Source: JBEVJK01 sp963791325
GTDB taxonomy: Bacteria > Pseudomonadota > Alphaproteobacteria > Rhizobiales > Rhizobiaceae
NCBI GenBank assembly: GCA_963791325.1
Contig: CAWBRU010000006.1
Location: forward strand, 62,001-126,000
Direction of reading: 5' to 3'
Length of the DNA: 64,000 nt
The notes under the pieces are model-generated. The model saw only the letters and a program-made list of their open reading frames with translations, did not search any database and was not told where the DNA came from. The translations under genes were made by a program, and so were the position numbers. Positions within the stretch are counted from its first letter, which is position 1. The number at the start of each line of letters is the position of its first letter. This document shows positions 48,640-57,418 of this stretch, piece after piece.

Positions 48640-48905
48640 CAGGAACTGCGCACGTTCTATGTTCTGCTGGTAGTCGGCCTGGTCTGGTCATCCCGGCGAC
48701 GCTCATACTCGGGCTTGGGCCTCGGTATAAGTTTTGGTACCCGACAGCGCTTCGGCGATCTCCGTGGCCAACAAATCGGCATCACAAAATGCATCGCAGA
48801 TACCGAGAGCGAGATAGGGATCTTCATGGCGTCCTGCATCCCCTACAAGGCCCATCCAGGGCCGAAGAGTCGGCGCAGAAATTGGGCAAGTTGGCGGCGC
48901 CGTAG
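48640..48905 (-). pseudogene. FAD-dependent monooxygenase, C-terminal remnant
   Basis: Leftward, FLRRLFGPGWAL lies in one frame and GLVGDAGRHEDPYLALGICD then AFCDADLLATEIAEALSGT in another, ending around YERRRDDQT. The GDAGRHEDP...G..DAF.DADLLA pattern is the conserved FAD-contact region (GDA..H..P..G.G...A..DA) of class A aromatic monooxygenases. The N-terminal Rossmann domain and most of the middle are missing, and a frameshift splits what is left. Not functional. Confidence 0.6.
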
Positions 48906-48959
48906 AATCGCTCCGCTCGTTGCCCGGTGCGCCGCCGTGCTGGACGGCAGGGCTGACCA

Positions 48960-49830
48960 ATGAAAGCTGTATCGCCGTTGACCTTAGGTGCCAGCGCGCC
49001 GTGGAGGCGCCGCTGGCGATCATTGAGCGGCCAAACATCGGACCCGAACGTCGCCTCGCCTATCTTTGCGACCGACGCGGTGGATTACTCGAGGCTGATG
49101 GCCGCAGACGAGGTCGGAAACCTTCGCATGCTCATGGCACATCGCGTGGTCATGCTATCCTTGATCCGTCGGCATCGTGGTCGGGTTGCCAACATGGCCG
49201 GTGACAGCTTGCTGGCAGAGTTTCCAACTGCGTTGGGCGCAGTTCAATGCACGATCGCCGTTCAGGAGCGGCTATCCGCCATCGGTGGCACCGTGCCGGA
49301 CGATCGCCGCCTGCGATTCCGTATCGGGGTTCACGTCAGCAACATCATTGTTCATGGGGGCGATCTCTTCGGCGATGGGGTGAACATTGCAGCGCGGTTG
49401 CAGTCCCTTGCGGAGCCCGGGGGGTATCACCCTTGCCGCCGAGGCTTACGTACCAGTTCGCAGATTGCTTCCGATAGCCGCTGAGGACTTTGGTCAGCGA
49501 CAGACCAAGAACATCGACAGGCCAACCAGGGTTTATTCCCAAAGAGGTAAGCCGGTTGACCTGGGGCCTGCCCCTTTTTCGGTCACAGTTATTTCGAACC
49601 GCGCCAGCCACAAACTACAACTCACGGCAGCGGGAGGTAATGTTAGTGTAGATGATCTGTTGTCGGCCTTTGCACTCATGGCGGATCAGTTTCTCAGCGA
49701 GGAGAGCCCGTTCCAATGTGTCGCACCAAGCCTTTCTGCCTTGGCCGAAAGGTGCGAAGGCGATGCTTCGACCGAAGCGGACAAAATCCCCCGCAGGACC
49801 GACATCACCGAGTACTTTGTGAAGGACTAA
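48960..49830 (+). pseudogene. Class III adenylate/guanylate cyclase, frameshifted
   Basis: A cyclase homology domain is plain: ATDAVDYSRLMAADE (first metal Asp), RVANMAGDSLLAEF (second metal Asp), LRFRIGVHVSNIIVHGGDLF and GDGVNIAARLQSLAEPGG. At the six-G run 49419-49424 one extra G breaks the frame; the continuation ITLAAEAYVPVRRLLPIAAE then FGQRQTKNIDRPTRVY in the next frame completes the catalytic fold. The N-terminal 40 residues (from 48960) are unusual and may be chance. The C-terminal 80 residues have no known domain. The catalytic residues visible would permit activity if the G-run were one shorter. Confidence 0.7.
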
Positions 49831-50146
49831 TTGAACGACCAGCCTGATTTCGGGCGATCTGACCGTATGCGATGAGGGCCAGGCGGAGGGGTCAATATTT
49901 TGGGCGAACGTGTATGCTTGCCGCTTGGTTGCCATTTTTTCAGGGCTCCAGGTCTCGCGCATTGGCAGTGGCGAAGGAATTTGTGCGCGTTGGGCGCGGT
50001 GGCGGCACCTCCAGTACACTGGATTAAGGAACCAAATGACCTAACTCCCTGATATGTTTGAATATTCCTTCGGCGAACCTTCCAATCGCGTCTCGTCACC
50101 TACCGAAAGGATTGAAAAATTCGTGGCAAACGTATTATGGAATTGC

Positions 50147-50392
50147 ATGCCTGAGCTTCTTAGGCTGGGCGTTGGCAGCTCAACAGCGCCGCGACGTGGC
50201 CGAAAAATTGTTCAAGCGAATACGCTGAATGGCAGGGCTGCCCAAGCGTGCGCCGCCGGTGAGAGGAAGATAGCGGCCCAGTTCCGAGGGCCCAATGGCG
50301 AAGAGTATTCAGGCCGCGGCGCAATTCCCAGGTGGGCGCGGGATCTTGGCGTTTGCGATCGCGCCGGCCTAGAGAAGTATCGCATTCGCTGA
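50147..50392 (+). CDS. Short H-NS-like protein, C-terminal DNA-binding part
   Basis: An 81-residue frame from ATG 50147 ending in QFRGPNGEEYSGRGAIPRWA and LGVCDRAGLEKYRIR, nearly the same as the intact H-NS-like protein at 29945-30304. The linker (TAPRRGRKIVQANTLNGRAA) also aligns, but the N-terminal coiled coil for oligomerisation is missing, so it could at most bind DNA without bridging it, or act as a dominant-negative partner. The frame stays open back to 50054 with unrelated residues. It is probably a truncated paralogue. Confidence 0.6.
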   Translation: MPELLRLGVGSSTAPRRGRKIVQANTLNGRAAQACAAGERKIAAQFRGPNGEEYSGRGAIPRWARDLGVCDRAGLEKYRIR

Positions 50393-50474
50393 TCTAAGCT
50401 CAATGCCCATCTTTGAGGCCGATACAAGCGCACGCCAATTCGCGGAATGTCAAAATCGGTGCTATATCAGAGCC

Positions 50475-50686
50475 ATGGCCGAAGAGAATGTGACCCTGGC
50501 ATTCATCGGAATGCACCTGGAGCGGCTGACCACCGAGGTCGCCAGCCTGCGCGAAGACTGGCGGCGATCCTACAGCGCCTCGACAACTGCCACAGCAACC
50601 TGCTGACCGAGGTGAGCAGCGTCCATTCCTAGATCTCCGTGATGAACGACCGGCTGCGCAATGTAGAGGACAAGGAGTTGGGCTAA
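50475..50686 (+). pseudogene. Small coiled-coil protein with a frameshift and an amber codon
   Basis: ATG 50475 opens ENVTLAFIGMHLERLTTEVA then SLRED; at about 50562 one base is missing (expected MAAILQRLDNC), and in the corrected frame the text continues HSNLLTEVSSVHS, a TAG, then ISVMNDRLRNVEDKELG to TAA at 50684. The heptad-like pattern with repeated Leu/Val indicates a short coiled coil of about 70 residues. The TAG is most simply a CAG changed by one base. Its last base overlaps the ATG of the next small gene (TAATG), showing an ancestral two-gene unit. Confidence 0.5.
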
Positions 50687-50871
50687 TGAGCATATTTGCC
50701 AAGATCCGTAAGGTCTACGATTGGCTATGCGAGCGCATAGAAGCGAGCGCTGATCGGAGGCGCCAGGAGCGTAAACACCTCAGCGAGCAGGCCGATGAAG
50801 CTTACGAGAGGGAGCGCCAGCTAGCTGTTGAGCGCGACTCCAAGCTGTTGGGCGTGCCTTTTGGCCACTAA
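50686..50871 (+). CDS. Small helical hypothetical protein
   Basis: 61 residues: FAKIRKVYDWLCERIEASAD then RRRQERKHLSEQADEAYERE and RQLAVERDSKLLGVPFGH, strongly charged and helical, probably coiled coil, no signal or membrane segment. The ATG overlaps the stop of the preceding coiled-coil frame and GGAG lies seven bases ahead of it within that gene's end (AAGGAGTTGGGCTA). No known family. Survives while its neighbour has decayed. Confidence 0.5.
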   Translation: MSIFAKIRKVYDWLCERIEASADRRRQERKHLSEQADEAYERERQLAVERDSKLLGVPFGH

Positions 50872-50944
50872 TATTATCTGTTGTCACGCATATCAAAAAC
50901 GGAGATTGGGATTAAGCAGCCCAAGAAGCTGCTTAGGAAAACTG

Positions 50945-51390
50945 TCGGGCGGAGGGATGATGTTGAACAGAACGCGAACGTGTCGAGACTCGAACGATCT
51001 GCTGCAGCTTTGACACATCGCTGTCGATCTTCCCATCGCCCTTGCTGATCGTATCCTGAAGCGTGGTCTATCGAAGATGATGATGTTCAGCGTCTCGTGG
51101 GAGAGCGTCACCGCCGCATCCGCATCGTCGGCCTTCATATTGGCGGTGTGGTTGAGGACGCTATTCCTCAGCTCGACGGCTTCTAGCCACGGTTGGCATA
51201 GTAGCGGCCGAGCCCGACCACCTTGGCTGTCGCGGCCGAAACAAGCGGGTCGACGATCGGGATGCCTTCATTGCCCCCAATGACCGTCATGTTCGATAGG
51301 TCGAGGTTGCGGGCCTGGTAAAGGCCATCCGCCACCTCGGAAAGACCGGATATGTTGATCAGCTCCGATTCACGCTCAGGCTGTGGTTCA
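50945..51390 (-). pseudogene. Alkyl/aryl-sulfatase (BDS1-type) remnant with its middle deleted
   Basis: Leftward from about 51390: INISGLSEVADGLYQARNLD, LSNMTVIGGNEGIPIVDPLV, TAKVVGLGRYYANRG, which is the N-terminal start of the metallo-beta-lactamase-fold alkylsulfatases (DLSNMTxIEGxxGxIVxDPL). Directly after 51183 the text becomes AVELRNSVLNHTANMKADDA and AAVTLSHETLNIIIFD then a shifted KGDGKIDSDVSKLQQI, i.e. the C-terminal SCP2-like alkyl-sulfatase domain. About 400 residues including every zinc ligand are gone. The junction is at about 51181. Confidence 0.7.
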
Positions 51391-51551
51391 CCGTGATATC
51401 TGAGCGTTATGGCCACGACATTCCCGCCGCATTGGGAAGTTCGGCCAGGATCGTCATGTGTCCATGTCCGGGCAACAGCGGCGAGCAAGCTGGATTTCGC
51501 GCTCACGGTAATGTCGGGGTGGGCGGGTCAGCAACTGCGCGTGGGACGCCA

Positions 51552-54500
51552 TCAGCCTGGACAATCGCCTACCTCGCCTTCGATGGGCAGGAAGAAGCGT
51601 CGCCTTTCGCATCCAGTCAATTCGCGTGGAACAGTCTGCTTCGCGAAATTGATGAGATCTTGTGGTGTCTGAAAAACCCGGATGAGGCGAATGCCTTCTC
51701 CATAGGACGCAATCAGCACCCGGGTTCCATCCGAATTGAAGGCCGCGCGTGTCGGTACACGCCACCTGTTCTTTTCCTCCGAATTGGCGAGTATCGCCAT
51801 CTCTCTCCCGGTTGGCGCGTCCCAGAGCCGCGCTGATCCGTCTTGAGTTGAAGCCGTCAAGACATGGCGGCCGTTGGAGCTGAATTCGGCACTGTCCACC
51901 GTACCACTATGCCCTTTGAGCACGACCCTTTGTTTCCCGTCCAGAGCGCTCCAGATTCGCGCTGTCCCGTCGCGTGAGGCAGTTAATAACGACTGACCGT
52001 CGGGGCTGAATGCGACTGTCGTAAGCGCATCTCGGTGACCTTTGAGAATAGCGACCGTGTTTCCGTCCTTGGCCGACCAAATCCGCGCTGTCCGGTCGAG
52101 CGAGGCAGTGGCAACCAATTGACCATCGGGACTGAATGCCGCCCCGACGATGCGGCTGTCATGGCCCGTTAGGGCCCTGAGTTCGGTCCCATTTGTTCTC
52201 AACACATGCGCGGCGTTGTCGGGGGTGGCGGCGAGGACAAGATCGCCGGCCCGGTTGAAAACAATTTGCCTGCCAGCTGTCTTGATCGTGGCGACTTCCT
52301 CACCTGTCGCTGCGTTCCACAACCGTGCTGTGCCGCTGGTCGAACTCGCCGCTAGGAGATCTCCTTTCGCACCGAACTGGATCTGAACCAGCCCGCCTGG
52401 AGATGCAAATCTGACGATCTCTCTCTTGCTTGCGACGTCCCAGATGGAGATTTTGCCCGACAGCGACTTAGTGGCAACGCGGTCTCCATCAGGGCTGAAC
52501 GCCGCGCCATGGACAATCTCGCCTGTGTCGAAAGCGCCTACCTCGTGGCCGGCTAAGTCCCAGAGGTGTCCTTTGGAATCACCCCCTCCAGTCAGCAAGT
52601 GCACGTTGTCGGGACTGAAGGCGGCGAAGGTCGGCGGCGGTTCCTGACGTAGCGCGGTCGTCAGTATCCCATCGACGTCCCAGAGTTCGGGCGGTGCCAT
52701 CGTGTGAAGCTGTGAGAAGCTCATTGCTGTCGACTGGGTTGAACTCAAGATGCTCAACCAGGTCATGATGGCCGGCGATGGTGGTGAAAAGCGACGCCTG
52801 ACCGACATCCCAGATACGAAGCGGCCCGTTCATGGAAGCGGTTGCAAGAAGGCGGTCGTCAGGGCTGAACGCGCTGTTCATTTCCTGATCCCGGTAATCC
52901 GAAGCGATGTCAGCCAGTTTGACGTTCGGGGCCTCTTGGCCGAGCACATCGACCAAGACCCCCGACTTTCCGTCCCAGATCCTAGCGCTTCCATCGAGCG
53001 ACACAGTTGCAATTCGGCGGCCGTCATGACTGAACGCAGTACCATGCAGTTGAGTGTCGCTCTTGTGGCCGCTCAGCCGTGCTATTTCAGTTCCGTTCGA
53101 TACGTCCCAAAGGACAGGTAAACTTCCATATGAGATCGTGCCCCACGGGCCTATCAACAGCCGGCTCCCGTCGGGGCTGAATGTGAGCGTGCATGCGTAG
53201 GTGCCGACGCGGAATTCATGGATTAGCGTGCCATCCTCCGCATTCCAGACAGATACGCCGCGTTCGAATGAAGTGGCGAAGCTTCGATCGTCCGGGCCGA
53301 AGCCGGCTGTGTCGTCTCGAATGCTGGCTAAGCTCAGGATTTTGTCGCCCGTCCAAGGATTCCAGAGCGTGGCCTGAGTGTGTCCACCGGCGGTCAACAC
53401 TCGATCGCCCTTCGAGTCGAACACTGCTGTTGGATAGTCGCCGATCGGCCCAAGCACAGTGCGCTGCGCTCCGGAGACGGCATCCCAGATTCGAGCGGTG
53501 CCGTCCCTGGCGGCGGTAACCACCAAGCGTCCATCCGGACTGAATCCGGCTCTCTCCACGGCCCCGTGGTGACCCTTCAACATTGCAATCTGTCTACCAG
53601 TCGCGACGTCCCAAATGCGTGCGGTCTTATCGTAGGACGCCGTGACGATGCGCTTACCTGATCGATCAAAGGCTGCCTGTGCCACTCCGGCATCGTGTTT
53701 GAAGACCGCCGTTTGGCGGTGCATCAGAAGAGCGTTGAACAGTGCGGCCTCGGCATCAAAAAAATATGGACGCGTGGGGCCAGATCCGCTCTTCGGAAGC
53801 GCCTCCAACGCCAACAGGATCGCGGTTTCAGTATCGCCGCTCGCCATGGTTTGTCGCGACAGGAACGACAGCGAAAGGGATTGATTGCGGAGTGCCTGAT
53901 CACGCGCCTCAACGGCCTCCTTTTCGGCCGACCTCGCCTTTTCGGCACTCGCCTGCGCCCAGGTCGCTTGCCTCGTTGCGTCTTGTTGTCCCCTTAATCC
54001 AACGTACGCACCTCCGGCCGCAAGGAGAGCCAACGCAATCGCTACAATCGCGGCATAGCGAGTACGTCGGGCGAGCCGTTCTGCTGAGTCGACGAGTGCC
54101 CGCTCGGCCTGCCGGTCCCTTTCCTCTCTGGCCGCCTGGGCACGAGAAGACGCTTCAATGTACTCGATGAGCCCGTCGTCGACTTCCTCCCGTCTCGACT
54201 GAAGCAGCTCCTCGCCTTCAGCAAGACGCTTGCCGGATGGCAGGAGAAGCTCCGGGTTGCGATTGTCGGCGAGCCAACGGTAGGCGTCGGCCGCAACCCG
54301 AGCGCGAGTCTCGAGGAAGCTGCGGTTCGCATCAACGATGGCGCTCGCTCGTGGCCAACGGCTCAACAATGCCTCATGTGTTACGCGCACGAAGACCTGC
54401 CCTGCGACATCCTCATCGGTGACGAGGAGTCGGGCGCCGACAAAGGCGTTCACCAGAGCCAGCCGGGCAGGCGTACCCGCCACTTCGCTAAGCAGGGCCG

Positions 54501-54975
54501 GACGTGCAGTAACTGCTTCATCTCCAGGACGAACCGTAGTGAGGGCGCGCAGCGTTGCCGGCAGGGCCTCCTGAATGTCTGGCGAGAGAGCGTCGAGAAC
54601 TTCATCGGCGCGGCGCGCGATGGCGCCCTCAAGGCCGCCGAGAGCACGGTACATTGCGAAGGTCAGCAGTCGGCGGTCTCGCCCCGCCTCGTACAGAGCG
54701 TCGAGGACAAATTCGAGAAGTGGCAAAGACCGTGGGTCGGCAGCCGCTGCCTCTTGCAGAACATCGTCGAGCCGGCCCCGATCGACACTCTCCTCGTAGC
54801 GCAGACCGACCGCTCGCGCCGGCTCGCGGATAATTTGAGCGATCTCAGGCCCTGTTGGCGGCAAGAGCTCGTAGCTGCCAAGACCGTCCTTCAGCGCCGA
54901 AAAGCCAGGAATTTCGCCACAGCGGTGAAAGAAGTCCGATCGGATTGTCGCAATCACCCAGACCAGTCCGCTGCC
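51552..54975 (-). pseudogene. STAND NTPase with WD40 propellers, N-terminus lost and one frameshift
   Basis: Reads leftward from a junction near 54975. It starts inside an nSTAND1-type NTPase: VWVIATIRSDFFHRC (around Walker B), YELLPPTGPEIAQIIREPA, PLLEFVLDALYEAG and RALGGLEGAIARRADEVL; the P-loop and anything before it are gone. Then comes VRVTHEALLSRWPRA, a membrane helix (YAAIVAIALALLAAGGAYVG), a coiled coil with RNQSLSLSFLSRQ, and about sixteen WD40 blades (FSPDG...TAS.DGTARIWD), enough for two propellers. An extra base near 52686 shifts the frame; the rest follows to 51552, ending RRRFFLPIEGEVGDCPG. Such proteins are signal-receiving ATPases, several of which act in phage defence. Confidence 0.85.
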
Positions 54976-55021
54976 GGGCCGCAGCACCCCCAAGAAGCGC
55001 CTGACGATCGCCGTCGTCGGC

Positions 55022-56143
55022 GTGCTGACGCCGGACGAGGCTCGCGCTCGCGCAAAGGCGATGCTTGCAGAGATCGCCAAGGGCAACGATCCGGGGTCAG
55101 ACAGGATTGCCGCCCGCAACGAGAAAACGGTCGCCGACCTGATCGACCTTTATGAGGAGAAGGGCTGCCGCATATTGCGCGGCAAACGTCGTGGCCAGCC
55201 GATGAAGCCGCGCAACAAGGCATACACGATCAATGCGCTTCGTCATCACGTCGTGCCGCTGATCGGCAAGGAGCGCGTCTCAACAATCACGATCGCCACT
55301 ATTGACGACATGGCCTCCGCTATCACCGCCGGCAAGACCGCAAAGGACGAGAAGATCGGGCCGCGCAAGCGCATCATCGTCAGAGGAGGACCGGGCGTCT
55401 CGCGTCGCGTGCTGCGCTGCCTGTCGGCCGTCTTCACCTTCGCCATCGACCGCGGGATCGTGTCGAGCAACCCGGTACAAAAGGCGCCCGTGGACAAGAC
55501 TGATAATCGTCGCACGCGATTTCTGGACCTGGACGAGGTTCGCCGCCTTGGCCGGGCGCTCGACGAGCTGGAGGCCGAGGGTGTCAACCCCAAGGCGATC
55601 GATATGGTTCGGCTGTGGGCACTGACTGGTTGCCGCCGTGACGAGATCGCCGGCCTCAAGTGGAGCGAGATTGACGCGACGCGGGCTTGTCTCCGGCTCG
55701 CCGACAGCAAGACCGGCAGGAATGTGCGGCCATTGGCGGCACCCGCTCTGGCGTTGCTCGCAACGCTGCCGCGCTCTGCCGACAGCAATGCACCTGGTGG
55801 TCTGTCGCCCTGGGTGTTCCCGTCATCTCGCGGCGACGGGCACTTTCAGGGCACGAAGCGGATTTGGCCGAAGGTCGTAAAGAGGGCCGGCCTGACCGGC
55901 GTGACGCCGCACACCCTGCGCCACACATTGGGCTCGACCGCCGTGTCGTTTGGCGAGACGCTGGCGATGACGGGCGCGATCCTCGGCCAGGCCGATCAGC
56001 GCTCGACAAGCATCTATGCGCATGTCCAGCACGATCCTGCCGCGCGCGCAGCCGATCGCGCGGTGGGCCCGATTGCTGCGGCTCTCGCCGGCAAACCTGC
56101 CGCCAAGCTACTGTCCACCATAGAAAGGAAGGCTGAAGAATGA
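55022..56143 (+). CDS. P4-type tyrosine recombinase/integrase, N-terminally truncated
   Basis: From GTG 55022 there are 373 residues: core-binding domain (KTVADLIDLYEEKGCRILRG, YTINALRHHVVPLIGKERVS) and a catalytic domain with Arg in ALTGCRRDEIAGLKW, His-x-x-Arg in PHTLRHTLGS and Tyr in STSIYAHVQ. The usual second His (GH before the Tyr) is Gln (LGQADQ). Homology extends upstream in frame to about 54971 (RSTPKKRLTIAVVGV), but the arm-binding DUF4102 domain is absent, cut where the STAND gene begins on the other strand. No tRNA or attachment site is visible nearby. Probably an inactive relic of an integrative element. Confidence 0.85.
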   Translation: MLTPDEARARAKAMLAEIAKGNDPGSDRIAARNEKTVADLIDLYEEKGCRILRGKRRGQPMKPRNKAYTINALRHHVVPLIGKERVSTITIATIDDMASAITAGKTAKDEKIGPRKRIIVRGGPGVSRRVLRCLSAVFTFAIDRGIVSSNPVQKAPVDKTDNRRTRFLDLDEVRRLGRALDELEAEGVNPKAIDMVRLWALTGCRRDEIAGLKWSEIDATRACLRLADSKTGRNVRPLAAPALALLATLPRSADSNAPGGLSPWVFPSSRGDGHFQGTKRIWPKVVKRAGLTGVTPHTLRHTLGSTAVSFGETLAMTGAILGQADQRSTSIYAHVQHDPAARAADRAVGPIAAALAGKPAAKLLSTIERKAEE

Positions 56144-56505
56144 TCGGTACTCAGACACCCACCCAGCTTCGCTTGGCTGCGAACCGGCAGGTGAGCCGTC
56201 GGGACGCCATCTTGAGATCGATGGCGCTCGTCCATGGTGAGCTCAGCGTGAAGGCTCACATCCTCCGGGGATTATGGCGCAGTGGCCAGCGCGCGGAAGC
56301 TCACGTCCTGCTGCGCTTCTTCACGACCGGCTCGTTCACAAGAGGATCGGATGGTTTGGCGGCCCCGCCGAGATCGATTGAGTGCCGGGCTGTGAAGGGG
56401 CCTGACGGGCCCCAGTCAGTACGAGTGCCGAGATGGGAGATCGCGCTCTTTGTCAACGATCTGCTCTATGGTCTGCGCCTCGAAAGCCGGCGTTACGATT
56501 GCTGA
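56140..56505 (+). CDS. Small hypothetical protein coupled to the integrase gene
   Basis: 121 residues; its ATG overlaps the integrase stop (ATGA), a strong sign of co-translation. It is basic and helical (TQLRLAANRQVSRRDAILRS, KAHILRGLWRSGQRAEAHVL) and has no known domain. The end (FVNDLLYGLRLESRRYDC) overlaps the point where YfcC-type homology begins, so its C-terminus may be chimeric. Position suggests an accessory factor of the integrative element, for example an excision or DNA-binding helper, but no helix-turn-helix is obvious. Confidence 0.5.
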   Translation: MIGTQTPTQLRLAANRQVSRRDAILRSMALVHGELSVKAHILRGLWRSGQRAEAHVLLRFFTTGSFTRGSDGLAAPPRSIECRAVKGPDGPQSVRVPRWEIALFVNDLLYGLRLESRRYDC

Positions 56506-57385
56506 TGGCATTGGCATGCGCCTGCTCCTGCTGCGGCTCGTGCTGGCGGCAACTATTGCCTACACGTTGTGGTACGCCAAACGGGTGAAGGCCGATCCCT
56601 CAAAATCGCTATGCGGCATCAGCGCCGACGATGCAGCACTTGCCCAAGCCGATGCGCAGGCTCCAGAACCCCTGACGGGGCGTCACAAGCTGATTATTGC
56701 TCTTGTTGCGTTTACGTTTGTACTGCTTACATTCTCAATCATTCCGTGGGGCGCCATACTCAACAACACCCTGGTAGACCCCGAGACGCACGAAACCATC
56801 GCTGGCGCCGCGTTTTCGTGGGAACTTGGCTGGTGGCTCCCTGAGTTGTCGGCACTCTTCTTCGTCATGGCGATCGTTATTGGCGCAGTTGGACGCTTGG
56901 GCGAAGCCGGGACTGCCCGAGCCTTCATCAAAGGCGTCGTCGATTTCACTGGGCCTGCATTCCTCGTCACTTTGGCGCGGGGCGTATCGGTGATAATGAC
57001 CAACACAAAGACCATCGACACCGTTCTCAACGCGATGGAAGGGTTGGTGACCGGCACGTCGAATATCGTGTTTGTCATGCTCACATTCATCGTGTCCCTG
57101 CCGCTCTCCTTCCTCGTGGGCGGGGGAGCAGCGGGAACGGCGCTCACCATGCCGGTCCTCGCACCCCTGGGTGATTTCGCGGAAATCGACAGGTCATTAG
57201 TGATTACGACATGGGCAGCCGCAGGCGGCTGGCTCCGTCTCATTCTTCCAATCAATGCAATTCTGATCGCCGGGCTTGCACTCGCCAAAGTAGGTTTCCA
57301 CCAGTATGTCAAATTCATCCTGCCGTTGATGGGCATCTTACTCGTCGTCATCGTCGTCGTGCTCTCGATCGGAGCGATTTTATAG
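56495..57385 (+). pseudogene. YfcC-family transporter, C-terminal half
   Basis: Homology begins abruptly near 56495 (ADGIGMRLLLLRLVLAATIA, YAKRVKADPSKSL) and continues through seven or so membrane helices to the stop: FSIIPWGAI, LPELSALFFVMAIVIGAVGR, AFIKGVVDFTGPAFLVTLAR, SLPLSFLVGGGAAGTALTMP and ILPLMGILLVVIVVVLSI. This is the second half of YfcC/arginine-ornithine antiporter-like permeases (normally about 470-500 residues); about 190 N-terminal residues are absent. ATG 56516 could start translation inside the first helix. It precedes an aminopeptidase gene by 33 bases, so the original pair served peptide or amino-acid use. Confidence 0.75.
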
Positions 57386-57418
57386 CGCTGGTTCTGAATC
57401 CGTCAGGGGAGTTCCAAA

